From Norana najaformis (taxonomy: Eukaryota > Annelida > Clitellata > Crassiclitellata > Hormogastridae): a stretch of DNA of 64,000 bases. The notes below the pieces were generated by a model. It did no database searches, was not told where the DNA came from, and saw only the letters and a program-made list of their open reading frames with translations. Positions 40,290 to 51,364 of the stretch are shown piece by piece. The first letter of the stretch is position 1, and the number at the start of each line of letters is the position of its first letter. The DNA is taken from the NCBI GenBank assembly GCA_964023275.1, contig OZ029929.1, forward strand, positions 6,862,437 through 6,926,436. Direction: 5' to 3'. The translations under genes and the position numbers were made by a program.

Positions 40290-41235
40290 TTGAAGGGGAA
40301 CATTACCTTATCCACACACACCCACACACACACACACAGGTACAGTGTAGGCCCACTAAGACAGCTAACCTATGTGCACCAGAGGCTAGCTCTTTCAGTG
40401 GACTGACACTGGTTCTGACCTGACTACGGATTGATTTTGGTTCGCCATCGGTTAATGACTCGTGCAATAAACATCTGCGCTACAAAAGTTGCTATTTTAA
40501 TTGTGCCCTGGCCTTCCCTTCTTATGGAATTAATTTTTGCTAATATGCCACATTTTCATTTGCATGTCAATTGTTTATAAAAATTGACAGTGTAGATTGT
40601 CCGGCGTAAATAATAAGTTAAATAAGTTGATTTAGGAAAAGAATAAATGACTTATGAAGGATGCAAAGTAGCTTATGTACTGGTTTGTTGCAAGATTTTG
40701 TGTCCAGAACAATTGTAGATGCCTCCTGCTGCTGCGCTCCTCATGTTTGGCATCCTCTGAAGCCCGACTCGGTAACTCGCTATCATCATTTAGATCACCT
40801 GTTATGACATTATTTTACTCTGGCTTTGCATAACTCCATATTGGAACCCTTACACTGAAGAGTTGGAAGAGTGAAGCAGTTTCTGTGCAATGTTCCGTTG
40901 GTCTCCGGCAGTTTACTTAATGTCTAACTGGTCATGGTGGAACTGAGATGTTACAGTTAGTTTGTTTGACACCCTGCAAACCCTTCGATAGGCAACTCTG
41001 TGGCTTTCCTATTGGGTTTTCTTCCAAACGATGTTCCCGACGACAACGACCTCGCTTGACCTGCTGTGCTTCGGCAGAAAGCCTTGTTGTGATTGGTCTT
41101 CGAAAGCAGGTTTATCCGGCTACCTCAAAACAACAGTAGAAAGTCGCTCTGCAAATGTATCTGCTGTCTGGGCTGGTTCTGAAAACATGTTGTGTTGATC
41201 TGCTTGATCGAGCGATATGAAATCGCAACTGGACG
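40290..41235. other. No gene recognised
   Basis: Short CACA run at 40313-40338. The rest may include decayed linker sequence of the LINE whose endonuclease fragment lies at 41240-41470, but I could not align it. Confidence 0.4.
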
Positions 41236-41239
41236 GCTG

Positions 41240-41470
41240 GATGTAGGCCAACGCATTGCCACTGCAGCAGTGATGAGTCTATGATAGAGATACAGCCAGC
41301 GTCACGAAGCGGGAAATTTCCAACCGTTCCCGAGTTACCAATGATCAGTAAATCGAGCAGATTTCCATTGCGAGTTGGAGGCAAAACATGTTGTTTGAGA
41401 TCGAACTATGTTAATAAATCGTCTAACGCATCGTCAATAGAATTTCCATCGATAAAGACCCGCCTACTCT
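41240..41470 (-). mobile_element. LINE endonuclease-domain fragment
   Basis: The minus strand reads DGNSIDDALDDLL, a stop, FDLKQHVLPPTRNGNLLDLL and IIGNSG...RDAGCISIID. FDLKQHV then P-T-x2-G-x2-LDL then D-x-G-x-IS are hallmarks of the C-terminal half of the AP-type endonuclease of CR1/L2 LINEs (usual form SDH, here SII, so dead). It is the only endonuclease remnant seen. Confidence 0.65.
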
Positions 41471-41474
41471 GACG

Positions 41475-42400
41475 GGTTTATCTCCTGCCTGGAACGACTC
41501 CTCTGGGTGGTTTTTGCGTAGAGAAGCTACATAAATTTCAGTAAATACAGCATACAATACCGTATTCTCTAGAGAAACAAGCCATCTCTTCCAACGACTT
41601 CCTGCAGCTGTAATGCAGCGCTTCAATGCTGTCGCTCTCCGAAGTACCTTTCACTGTTGGATATTGGCGAGTCGTAGCCGTTGTAAACACAAACATCTTC
41701 TCTCTGAATTGATTTAACATGGCCCTTGGGTGTGTGACACACCTTAGCATACAATGCAATGCAATATAATATAAATCATGAGTCCGTTCTGGGATAATTC
41801 GAGGAAGAAAACTTCTCGCGCGGGAAAATTCGCCACAGAAAATGTCGAGGTAGTTTAAATGCAAATCTGAGCAATTCTAAGCAAATGATTTTAGATGCAA
41901 ATGTAACGATAAGTAATTTGGGAGCGATTTAGAGGCAATTCTAAGTAATATTCGAGATACTAATTCGATTTATCAATAAGCTAATCTGAATATCTGGAAG
42001 ATGCAGTTTTGATTCATCCCGTTTAACCATAGTAGGAATTAACGTTGGCACTCTCAATTGTCACCTGCCACCTCGATAATTTGCATTACTAGTAGAGCCT
42101 GTGATGCTTTACGGCATTCTTTCATATTGTATTTGTCAATTTGTATAGCGCCTCTTTTAGAACAAACTACTTGAAAGGGCACTCCCAGCACGAGAGCCCC
42201 GAGGAAACTCTTGAATGTTGAACTGGGCGAAAACCAGGAAGAACTGCGATACTTTCTTATTTTACAACAGATTTGTCTCTAATAGGTTTTCACTTGAGCG
42301 ACGCAGAAGCTTGTAAATTTGGACTAAAAATCATATTTAGTGCAAAACTTCGATCATATATCTTTGACAAACATGCCAAACTTAGTGGACTTGAATCATC
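41475..42400. other. No gene recognised
   Basis: AT-rich. One LINE-type tail is at 42140-42195 (TTTGTATAGCGCCTCTTTTA). Nothing else identified. Confidence 0.4.
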
Positions 42401-42469
42401 ATCATCATCATCATCACTTTCATCAGAAACTGACGTCAGTCGTTTTGGCGGCGTTCGGCGTTGGGGACG

Positions 42470-42565
42470 AATGATGTTGATGATGATAATGGTGATGATG
42501 ATGTATGTATGTATGATGATGTATGTATGTATGACGATGTATGTATGTATGATGATGTTGATGAC
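42470..42565 (+). repeat. GATGAT and GTAT repeat mixture
   Basis: ATGATGATGTATGTATGTATG is repeated three times, alternating tri- and tetranucleotides. Confidence 0.85.
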
Positions 42566-42569
42566 AACA

Positions 42570-43525
42570 GTGATATATTTTGATATATATTCAATATATA
42601 TCATATCCTCGCCATCAATGTCTTTTTGCATCCCAACAACGTGTTCTTAGAATTGTTGCCAAAATTTGCATGAAATGGATGCTGGAACTTGTCTTGTTAA
42701 ACTAAGCATTAAAAATTGTGATTCCATTAATAGGTTTCAAATTTCTGTGTTTATTTAAACCGCTAACAGCATAAACTGTTGGCCTCAGTCTTTGACGGGT
42801 ATTTTGTAAACATTTATGATTGCCACTCCTACTTAACTCGAGCTAAAGGAAATTACTATGGCAGTTTTGTTCGTATTAATATATCCTCGCAGCTATTCTG
42901 TATTAAATGCGCTGGTGCTTCTGTGTGCCACGCGCAACGAGTGAGCATGTGTTTTTGCCAAATTCAATACTATTTCAAAAGTGAACGCGAGACTTTTAAA
43001 AATATATTTACTTGACTGCTAATTTGATTGCGTTTACAAAGAATTATTCTGTTTTTCTCAAAGATTTGGACTTGCTAAATTTTGTTTGCTAAGCTTCTTT
43101 TCGTGTACAGTTTCTACATAGCTTATACTTCAGTTTACCTATGTTCTCACTATGTATACGAAGGTGCTACAATCATACCTTGATTGTCATCTAACAGAAT
43201 AAAGCGGGACTTTGGTCCATTCTGGGCCTACCTTTCGAATTCCCATTATTTCGAAACTCTCTGTAAATGTGAAGTGTTGTATTTTGATTTAATAAAAGAA
43301 CTGTAGACAATATATACACATGTATGTATATATAGGTTCGCATAGAGTTGACTATAGATCGACTTATGTTGATAAAATAAACCTATATATATGTAAATAG
43401 ATATTTGTGTTTTCATATATAAGAGTATGTGTACAAGCATAAAAATCAGCCACATAAAATTGCAACAAAAAGATCACACATTTTAAGATTATCTTATTAT
43501 AAGATCTATTACATAGATCTGCTAG
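42570..43525. other. No gene recognised
   Basis: AT-rich unique-looking DNA in the proposed GPCR intron. Confidence 0.4.
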
Positions 43526-43527
43526 AT

Positions 43528-43978
43528 AGCCTAACCTCAGCGCCTTTGTGAGGCTCTTAAAACATGCTGTGCAAGTGTTCACATACATACATACATACAT
43601 ACATACATACATGCATGCATACATACATACACACATACTTACATGCATATATGCATACATACATGCATACATGCATACATAAATATATATACATACATAC
43701 ATGCATGCATACATACATACACACATACTTACATGCATATATGCATACATACATGCATACATGCATACATAAATATATATATACATAAATACATACATAC
43801 ATACATACATGCATACATGCATACATACATGCATGCATACATACATACACACAAACATACATACATATATGCATACATACATGCATACATGCATACATAA
43901 ATATATATACATACATACATGCATGCATACATACATACATACATACATACACCCACGTACATGCATACATACATACAA
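43528..43978 (+). repeat. LINE family D tail plus ACAT array with 90-bp higher-order units
   Basis: CAGCGCCTTTGTGAG, CTCTTAAAACATGCTGTGCA and AGTGTTC equal the family D tail of 24110 (there in reverse) and run straight into ATAC repeats. The array has a 90-bp higher-order period: ATGCATGCAT blocks at 43611, 43701, 43829 and 43919. The first two units are almost identical. Confidence 0.82.
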
Positions 43979-43984
43979 TTCGCC

Positions 43985-44070
43985 TGTTTCTTCAGGGTTA
44001 TCATGCTGGGAGCCCTTGAGTAGTCTGTTCCGTAAAAGACGCTAGATAAATTAACAAATACAATACAATG
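43985..44070 (+). mobile_element. LINE-type 3' tail
   Basis: GGGAGCCCTTGAGTAGTC, AAAGACGCTAGATAAATT and AACAAATACAATACAATG form a retroelement terminus with an A-rich simple repeat. Confidence 0.5.
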
Positions 44071-44199
44071 CATGTAATTATGGAAACGAATGTCTTAAGC
44101 TGGCTTCAGTTGATTGTTTGCACAGGTTTTATTTATGGCGCAACATAAATGCATTAGTCACTATCCACACGACAGAATCTACTGAACGACGAAATGGTG

Positions 44200-44505
44200 A
44201 CTACGCACACACATACAATATATACAGGTATATATGTGTGTGTATATGTATATGTATATCTGTATACGGATCTATGCAAAAGGTAACTGATGATGCTATA
44301 TATATGACGCCACATTGTTCAGCTTATATAGTCTATGTATATCCTAGCAGAACACAACGGAAAATTTCTATACAGCGCCTATGTAGAGGTTGTATGTGTG
44401 TATATTTGCAAGTATGCTTGTATGTATGTATATAAGCTTGAATGTATGCATATGTATATGTGTTTGTGTGTTTGCATGAACGCACGCATCCATGTAAGTA
44501 CGTAC
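44200..44505 (+). repeat. ATAT/GTAT simple repeats
   Basis: Patches of GTATATGTAT and GTATGTATGTAT around a LINE-type tail (CAGCGCCTATGTAGAGG). Confidence 0.7.
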
Positions 44506-45060
44506 TTAGGCTTAGGACTACGAAAGCCGTGTTGCCAACTACTCGATTGCTGATCTTTGTGAAAACAAGTGGGATTTATGAAACTCGTGTTTCCGCTGAG
44601 TCTCACTATCCTCTGGATGTCTGTCTGACAACAACATTATTTGAAAACGAAACAGAGGCCTCCCCTAAAACCTTTCAATTATGGGGCTAAGGCCAAGGGA
44701 CGCGCATGTTAAACATAGATAGGTGTGACTCCGATGTTGTCTTGAAAATAAATGAGGTCCATTATACGTAATTTAATGTGTTGTTATATCTTGTGACTAG
44801 ACATTTGTGGAGCGCGTTATTTATTTGAAACAGGTCTGTAGTTTTCAAATGTTACAAAAACCAAGCAAACGTAACTAAAATTTCGTTACTTTAGTACCTA
44901 GAAATCTACACTAATGCATTAGTTTCATTTTTTATGTAAGATTTAGCTGGAGAGTTGGCATCTGGGTCATGATTTCAACGTGTGATTTGTCCTAAAATTG
45001 AACTTCGATTGACACTTTGGGCACTGCGGTAAAAATTACCCATTTGAAGTTTCCTGACTA
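44506..45060. other. No gene recognised
   Basis: AT-rich sequence without a recognisable exon or repeat. Confidence 0.4.
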
Positions 45061-45062
45061 GT

Positions 45063-45420
45063 TCTAATCTATTCTAAAGACTTCTCCAGCGCCGTTATAA
45101 TAATGCCCAAGGCATCAGTCGATGGTCGCTTCAAGTCAAAATCACAAACAAATTCACAATCCGTTGGAGAAGCCTGGTCGAATTCTGATAGGTCAGAGAA
45201 ACCAGAAGCAAGTTTGGGTAAGCAATTTGGAAGAGATGCGTCTTTAGTTTAGACCTGAATGACATCAAAGAATTGACTGAACGAACTAGACTGGGCAGTG
45301 AATTCTAAAGCTTTGGACCAGCTACCGAGAGCCCAACACCGTTCGGGTATAGGGCACAACGAGAGTCACAGTGTCCATTAGTTTAAAGCCTGAATTATGA
45401 AGGGGAGCTCCAGAAATCCA
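45063..45420 (-). mobile_element. LINE family C 3' end, longest copy
   Basis: The minus strand reads, with one stop, KL-stop-NSLPSLVRSVNSLM then SFRSKLKTHLFQ, the C terminus of a CR1/L2-type reverse transcriptase. The tail GAAGCGACCATCGACTGATG and terminal TTAGA repeats follow. This copy shows that the shorter family C blocks elsewhere are LINE ends. Confidence 0.75.
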
Positions 45421-45540
45421 ACATGAGTGTGGCCCTGAAAGCCTTTCTTCTGACCCAATGACCAGATGCAGCGCTTGTAAATAAGCTGGTGCTCTGAGCT
45501 TAGCCTTTGAGTAGCGCTTTAGAAATTGTCGACTTCATGA
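45420..45540 (+). mobile_element. LINE family A 3' tail fragment
   Basis: GCGCTTGTAAATAAGCTGG, TGAGTAGCGCTTTAGAAATT resemble the family A terminus; it joins the family C copy tail-out. Confidence 0.45.
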
Positions 45541-45806
45541 ATACGATGTCCGGTCCATGTGTCTTCTGCCATCTTCGAGGGGCTACGGTGGACGGTGGCG
45601 CTATGTCATAGGCCCAGGACGATATCGGTTATCGTCGCTTCACTTCTTTGACGCTGCTCGGTCCAGGGACCTTGAACCTGGTGTCATCTGTCATCTCTTG
45701 ATGGAAACCCGTTGTTTAATCTCAGCGCCTGTGCGTGAGTCTTCTGTTGGTGACACTTCTAGTTAGCTGCACATTGCTTCCTAACTGATGATCATTTTGT
45801 TCTTAA

Positions 45807-45910
45807 TAATAGTAGTTCCAGTGTTTAACGACATCTTATGGCATCGCCCTCCTCCTTTATCCAGACTTGGGACTGGCACTACCCGACTAAAGGAAGTGGC
45901 GGAGCTTGTT
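45807..45910 (+). repeat. 110-bp dispersed repeat, copy 4
   Basis: AGTAGTTCCAGTGTTTAACG, ACATCTTATGGCATC, GCCCTCCTCCTTTATCCAG and TGGGACTGGCACTACC. A ~14-bp internal deletion sets it apart from copy 3. Confidence 0.82.
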
Positions 45911-47210
45911 CTTGATGACATTTAACATATAATATATATTGTTTGAGTCTCGTTGTCTCGCGGTATCAATGAAGAAGACGACAAGTTGCTCCATAAAAAC
46001 GTTGCTTCTTCTCACGTTCGGTTTTAACTCTTCCACAATTTCTCGGTCACTTTCAATTTTACAACAAATATATAGTTTTCCCATCACTCACCATACCTCT
46101 GACACTCCTTCAGACACTTCTTCCAACATCTACGCTCTTATCCACAAATGCATCTCGTAATGTAGCATGTGGCACTCAACCCAACAAGTAACCTTCCTAC
46201 CAAACGTGCCATCTGCAACAATATGTACATACATACATGCTATGAAGACAACAGAATACTTTAAAATTGGCTTCCTAATTCGTGACTTTGTAACGGAAGT
46301 GGGCGGAGTCGGAACTGCTTTCGTTCTGGAACCAATCTCGCACTAAACAAGATTGGTCCCATGGATACGGCCTTCATCTCAATCAGTATACAGTACGTGA
46401 GTACATATCTATGAAGTGCAATTTTGAATACGTCGGAGTTATGTTGACTGATTGACTCTGGAATGATTAGTAGTCTTCTGTGAAGGCAACAGATTGCGTT
46501 TGATGCTTCTGTTTAAACACGGAGGCCGTTTCCATTAGTCGATGAATACTGAGCTTTGATGTCTGCACATATCGATAGGTTCTCTTTGTCTAGCGCCGCT
46601 TTAAAGCCTTTACTCTTCAAAGTGGTGTCTGCACAGTGCAGGCACAATTGTGGATGGAATGACTCTGCATAGTCAAACTATCTGACAATCCTATGTTTTG
46701 TTATTGTAGTTAGACATTTGTATAGCGCCGCATTTCAAAGGCGCTCTCTGCGCTAGGATAAACGATGTCAAATAGCATTAACAAAAAAATTTCATCATTA
46801 AGGACACATTGCTCAGACAACTTGATGAGTCACCACCGGCAGGCTCCCTCACACACGTACAGCCCAACCAACTGATTCCCAAACTGGCTTGACAAATGAA
46901 GTTCCATTTGGGAACTGCGTTTCCTAAACAGCCGGATGTAAATTCGGTGTATCGTAGAAAAAGTCGACAGACGACGTTAGATTGCAACCGTATGTCTTAA
47001 ACGAATTTCCTGTTTGTTTCATTCAGCCTCATTGTGCTTTTCGACCCGACTCAGCCACAGCGCAGGTTTCCTGTTGAGTTTCCTGAGCAATGTTTATCGA
47101 TTCGCGTGTCCTGCGCATTACTACATCTGTGCTGTGTCCGCTTTAACACTGGATTAGATCAAATTTAATTGGATTTAGACTGGACTACAATGTAAAGTGT
47201 ATATGTACAC
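45911..47210. other. No gene recognised
   Basis: Two LINE-type tails are present (GTCTAGCGCCGCTTTAAAG near 46590 and TTTGTATAGCGCCGCATTTC near 46717). No exon seen. Confidence 0.4.
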
Positions 47211-47214
47211 GATT

Positions 47215-47425
47215 TTCTATAGCGACCGTATGGCCTCGACCCTGCTCATTTTTCAGTGAATTTTTCGGGTGAGATCCTTCACCTCCACTTCCCGTTTGAA
47301 TGGGCACCACGCCATTTAAAGTCCCCGTTCACGGACCGTACTAGCCCGAGATTCAAATCTCTGAAATGAGCCACGATCGGGTTGTGAACCGGCATCCTCA
47401 CGCACAGAGGCGCCGAGGCAATTGA
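47215..47425 (-). mobile_element. SINE family 3, copy a
   Basis: The same block occurs at 58535-58735. Shared plus-strand landmarks: CTATAGCGACCGTATGGCCT, GTGAGATCCTTCACC, ACGCCATTTAA, GGACCGT and GAACCGGCATCCTC. The minus strand starts with a B-box-like GGTTCACAACCC and ends GGTCGCTATAGAAA. Confidence 0.75.
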
Positions 47426-47629
47426 TTAAATCGATTAGGTCAAGCCAAATCAGCCTAAATTAGATTCGAATCTATTCGATCAGGTTACATTAGATAATAT
47501 CAGATCTAGTTATTAGACTATTTGTGTCGACAAGCTCCGTTAATTTTCGTACAAATCGGGGAGCATTTACACCAATTCGAGCGGTTTTCTGCGAGTGTCC
47601 GAGCATTTAGCGCCTTTTCGGGTTTCTCT

Positions 47630-47750
47630 CTTTCTGTGTGTCTCTCTGTCTCTCTGTTGTTCTGTCTGTATGTGTCTGTGTGTGTCTGTGTGTGTGTGTG
47701 TCTGTGTGTGTCTGTGTATCTGTATGTGTGTCTGTCTGCCTGTCAATCTG
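47630..47750 (+). repeat. TCTG/GTGT simple repeat
   Basis: CTGTGTGTGTCTGTGTG mixture over 120 bp. Confidence 0.85.
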
Positions 47751-47864
47751 TCGGACTTACCAGACGTTTGATATCGAATGTTGAAATAAACGTTCCTGAG
47801 ATCACTTGGAATCAATTCCTTTGCGCAAATATACAAATATAGTGTAACACGCCACATACAATAG

Positions 47865-48030
47865 TATGCCTTTTGAAGGTGCTGTATAAATATAAATAGC
47901 CACATACATACATGCATGCATGCATGCATACATACATACATACACACATACATACATACAAACATACACGCATACATGCGTGCATACTTACATACATGCA
48001 TACATACAGACATACATATATATATGTGTG
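47865..48030 (+). repeat. LINE-type tail followed by ACAT microsatellite
   Basis: TTTTGAAGGTGCTGTATAAA passes into CCACATACATACATGC. The following GTGTGCCTTCGGATAAGA is repeated after the array at 48720, so array and 3' flank are duplicated together. Confidence 0.82.
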
Positions 48031-48120
48031 CCTTCGGATAAGAGCACAGACAGTCGCACAGATATCAAGGCAGAGACAGACGAAAAGCCAAAGGGTCAAA
48101 TAGCCAGACATAGAAAACAT
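48030..48120 (+). repeat. 90-bp unique-sequence duplication, copy 1
   Basis: GTGTGCCTTCGGATAAGAGC, then CAGATATC, AAAGGGTCAAATAGCCAGAC. It reappears at 48720-48815 with small changes, both times just after an ACAT array. Confidence 0.82.
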
Positions 48121-48284
48121 TTGTATTCGACCCAAACAGAAATGGAAAATCGTACTTTAATGCATACGGACAGGAGTTCAGTCATATCGAGGGATCATGG
48201 CCAACCCCCACAGGGCATTGGGCGATGCTGGAACCGACGTCTCCTGAACCCATAGCGATAACAGATAATGGTTAATAACAGCAC

Positions 48285-48445
48285 TCATTCATTCGTTCGT
48301 TTATCCATTCCTTCATTCCTTCAATTGTTCACTCGTTCAATCACTCAGTCAATAGTTCGTTCTTTAGTTCGTCAATTCTTTCGTTCATTCGTTCACTCGT
48401 TCGTTCGTTCAATCATTCATTCATTCATTCAGTCCGTCAAGCAGT
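48285..48445 (+). repeat. CATT/CGTT tetranucleotide-like region
   Basis: TTCATTCGTTCGTT-type degenerate repeats. Confidence 0.8.
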
Positions 48446-48487
48446 CAGATAAGCAGGAAGGCAGACAGGTAGGCAATCAAACAGGCA

Positions 48488-48722
48488 TGCATATATACAT
48501 ACATACATACATACATACATGCATACATACATTCATACATACATACATACATACATACAAACATACATACATGCATACATACATACATACCTACATCCAT
48601 ACATGCATATATACATACATACATGCATACATACATACATACATGCATGCATACATACATACATACAGGCATACATACATCCATACATACATACATACAT
48701 ACATCCATACATACATATGTGT
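48488..48722 (+). repeat. ACAT microsatellite
   Basis: About 235 bp of ACAT with TCCATACATGC variants. Confidence 0.92.
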
Positions 48723-48815
48723 GTGCCTTCGGATAAGAAAATAGACAGGAGAACAGATATCCACGCAGAAACAGACCATAAGCCAAAGGGTCAAATAGCC
48801 AGACTTAGAAACCAT
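48720..48815 (+). repeat. 90-bp unique-sequence duplication, copy 2
   Basis: The partner of 48030-48120. Confidence 0.82.
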
Positions 48816-48899
48816 TTGCAGGTAGGCAATCAAACAGACTGGCAAACAGTCAGGCAGGCAGACAGACCATAGAGCATTTTCATACGACCCTTCCAATGT

Positions 48900-49290
48900 A
48901 TCTACTACAAAGTGTATAAGTGGACGCCTCTGTCTACTACTGCGACGAGAACTCTGAAAGACCTAGCACATTTTGTCTGACATCAGTCAACTGCAGCTAC
49001 ACGCGATGTGACCGTTTGTTATAGGCAGGCCACAGTGGATGAGCGTTACCCCCAGACATCAACCGTCTAAAGACTGCTTTAAATGACCAGTACGTGGTCC
49101 AGTGACGGGGGCTGGTCATTGTGCCTGTGTGCCAAGACACATGAGCCCCTCTGGTTGCAGCGCGCGGGGCCCCTAGGGCAGAAATGAATTAAAACAATAA
49201 CAGCAATGTTTGAATGCCTGTCATTACTATTAGTATTGTTATTATTATTATTTATATTATAATTTTCTATTATGTGCAGGATATGCCTAA
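48900..49290. other. No gene recognised
   Basis: It includes a GC-richer patch (49090-49185) that I could not identify. Confidence 0.4.
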
Positions 49291-49296
49291 AAAATT

Positions 49297-49416
49297 ACTA
49301 GTAGTTCCAGTGTTTAACAACATCTTATTGCATTAGAGGTCACTGACGTCGCCCTCCTCTCTATCCAGACTTGGGACTGACACTACCCCACTAAAAGCAG
49401 AGGCGGAGTTTTAAAA
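49297..49416 (+). repeat. 110-bp dispersed repeat, copy 5
   Basis: TAGTAGTTCCAGTGTTTAAC, CACTGACGTCGCCCTCC, CTTGGGACTGACACTACCC and GAGGCGGAGTTTT. Confidence 0.82.
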
Positions 49417-49574
49417 AACTAATAATTCTAATGCTGCATTTTATGGGCCAGGTTGGGCCTGGGTCCCCTTGTGTAACTGAAATGGCAAGACCTCCAAAAA
49501 GGTCCCAGTCCGACTTCGACGTGGTCTCATTATCTGCTGTCACCGGAAATTATTGGTAACTATCGGTGACAAAT

Positions 49575-50684
49575 AGCCATCAGAACGAAAGCTTTTGTTT
49601 GAAGAACAATAGAGTCGAACCGTTTGAAGTCGGAACGCACTCGTCACGAATCTGTTCGACGGGAACTCATCGCAGTCGGTCATCGGTGGAGTTTGAGTGC
49701 AATTCACCGGCGGCGAATATGGAAATTGAGTACGCACAGTTGAGTAGCATATAGTCAGAAAAATATGGCAGCTTGATAAAAGTATTGGCTGATGACAGCA
49801 GTCGGGCCACGATTTAAAGGCCACTGGGCCCTTGGGCACAAGATAAAGTGTTACCCTCATGTCCCTCAACGGCGCAGGCGACCTTCTAGCCGAAGGGGTC
49901 CCGTACCGGGGTAAGCTCCCCCAACGGGGTCCGGGACAGAGCCGCTAATGCCCACGCATTTAATATAAAACAGTTTGTGCTGCTTTTTTAATATCATATA
50001 TAGTTGATTCGTATTCGTTGACAAGGAAAATTCAGGAGTCTTCCAGTTTTGTGCCAATAATTCAATTTAGGCCTCATTAACAATGAGGGTTCACAGCTGG
50101 TGCGTCACCAAGTATCAGTCTTCAGCGAACTGAGGTCATAGTTTGACAGAAAGTGGTTAAAATTTGGTTATGGAGTGTCAGAATTTTGAAAGGCGTCTGC
50201 ATTCGGTCTAACCCTGACAACTATGTTCGTTGGGTCCATTGTGGGCCCACAAATAGCCAACAGTTGCCACCGTTTGGTGGTAGCGGGCCTGTCAGAAAAG
50301 TGTGGGGGTAGCAGCGTTAAAGATCATCCAGTTTTATCACTAGTTTACTACTTGCTTTTACCACCGTTCGTTAACAGTCTCTCTTTGTGTAATGTAATGT
50401 TACAAGCATTTATATAGCGCCTTTCAAGCATCTCTCAGAAGCGCTGATCACACAGCTGTCAAATCGGTCCAAACAAGTGCGTCTTAAGGTGAACAGAATA
50501 TGAATGTTAAAATAAAGTAAAAGGCAAAGAAAGGGTAAATTGAATTGGTGAATTGCACTCAAACTCCACCGGTGAATGACTGCGATGAGTTCCCGTCAAA
50601 CAGATTCGTGATAAGTGCGTTCCGACTTCAAACGGTTCGACTGTATTGTTCTTCAAACAATAGCTTTCGTTCTGCATGATGGCT
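49575..50684. mobile_element. 1.1-kb element with ~135-bp inverted ends
   Basis: 49575-49709 and 50547-50684 are reverse complements, over 90% identical by eye. Landmarks of the left arm are CAGAACGAAAGCT, TCGAACCGTTTGAAGTCGG and GGAGTTTGAGTGCAATTCAC. The inside has no ORF that looks real, but holds a LINE-type tail at 50393-50480. It could be a foldback transposon or two inverted copies of one repeat. Confidence 0.7.
50393..50480 (-). mobile_element. LINE-type 3' tail
   Basis: TGTAATGTAATGTTACAAGC, then TTTATATAGCGCCTTTCAAG and CTCAGAAGCGCTGATC; terminal TTACA repeats on the minus strand. Confidence 0.6.
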
Positions 50685-50771
50685 TTTTGAAGGGTAGCTG
50701 TTCCAGTAGGAGGTCCGGAGCACGAGAAGACCCGACGAGCTCTTTGCGCTTTACATGGCCGCTTTTTAGAA

Positions 50772-51012
50772 GGGCCATAGGGACGATGGTCTATCGGTAA
50801 CGCGTTTGGTCAATGATCATGCGGTTGCGGGTTCGACTCCGCGTAACAGCCCTGGGCAAGTTGTTTGCGCCCATCGTGCCTCTGTCACCAAGCTATATAA
50901 TTTGGAATCGGCGTAAGCTGGGAAGTAAACGCAAGTCCTGTGATGCACTGGCTTCGTGTCCAGGACCTTGTGATTCGTCCATTGCCAGCCCAAGGGCCAA
51001 GAAAAGGAGATG
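50772..51012 (+). mobile_element. tRNA-derived SINE family 2, full copy
   Basis: A box TGGTCTATCGGTAACGCG and B box GCGGGTTCGACTCCGCG, then the body with GCAAGTTGTTTGCG, GTAAGCTGGGAAGTAAAC and TGTCCAGGACCTTG, as in 31605-31855 (reverse). The T arm still pairs in part (GCGG/CCGC). It is not a tRNA gene because no acceptor stem closes. Confidence 0.78.
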
Positions 51013-51154
51013 AAGACATCCTCGTCTCATTTGTGGGATATAGGATACTTTTTAGAAATGAAACAATGCAACTCGACTTTTGCAACAATCTAATTTAATC
51101 CAATTTAATCCGGATTTAATCTAATATACGAGGGATCAATAGATTTATCGAAAT

Positions 51155-51265
51155 GTCGGAGGGATCAATCGATGACTGCTTCACGTGGAACTAAGGATGT
51201 CATCCGTCGGAGAATCAATAGCTCAGAGAACTGCACAGCAGATGGCACCGTGATTTAGGAAGGAG
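51155..51265 (-). mobile_element. LINE family C tail fragment
   Basis: ATCAATCGATGACTGCTTCA and GGAGAATCAATAGCTCAGAG are decayed family C landmarks. Confidence 0.45.
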
Positions 51266-51364
51266 GTTAGAGAGGTCACAAAAAGGGACAAGGAATGACA
51301 AATCATGTGTTCATAAACAACTCAATGCCAGGTCACCAAGTGTGAGTCGAATGTTCAGAGACAC

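Noticed and set aside
43364-43978. Long open frames of MYVCMYVC and THTYIHTY type in many places
   Set aside because: These are translations of ACAT/GTAT microsatellites (also at 10564, 37201, 48268, 51763, 57556 and others).
50772-50845. A tRNA gene (A box and B box present)
   Set aside because: No acceptor stem closes and a conserved SINE body follows; the same holds for 1312 and 61310-61383.
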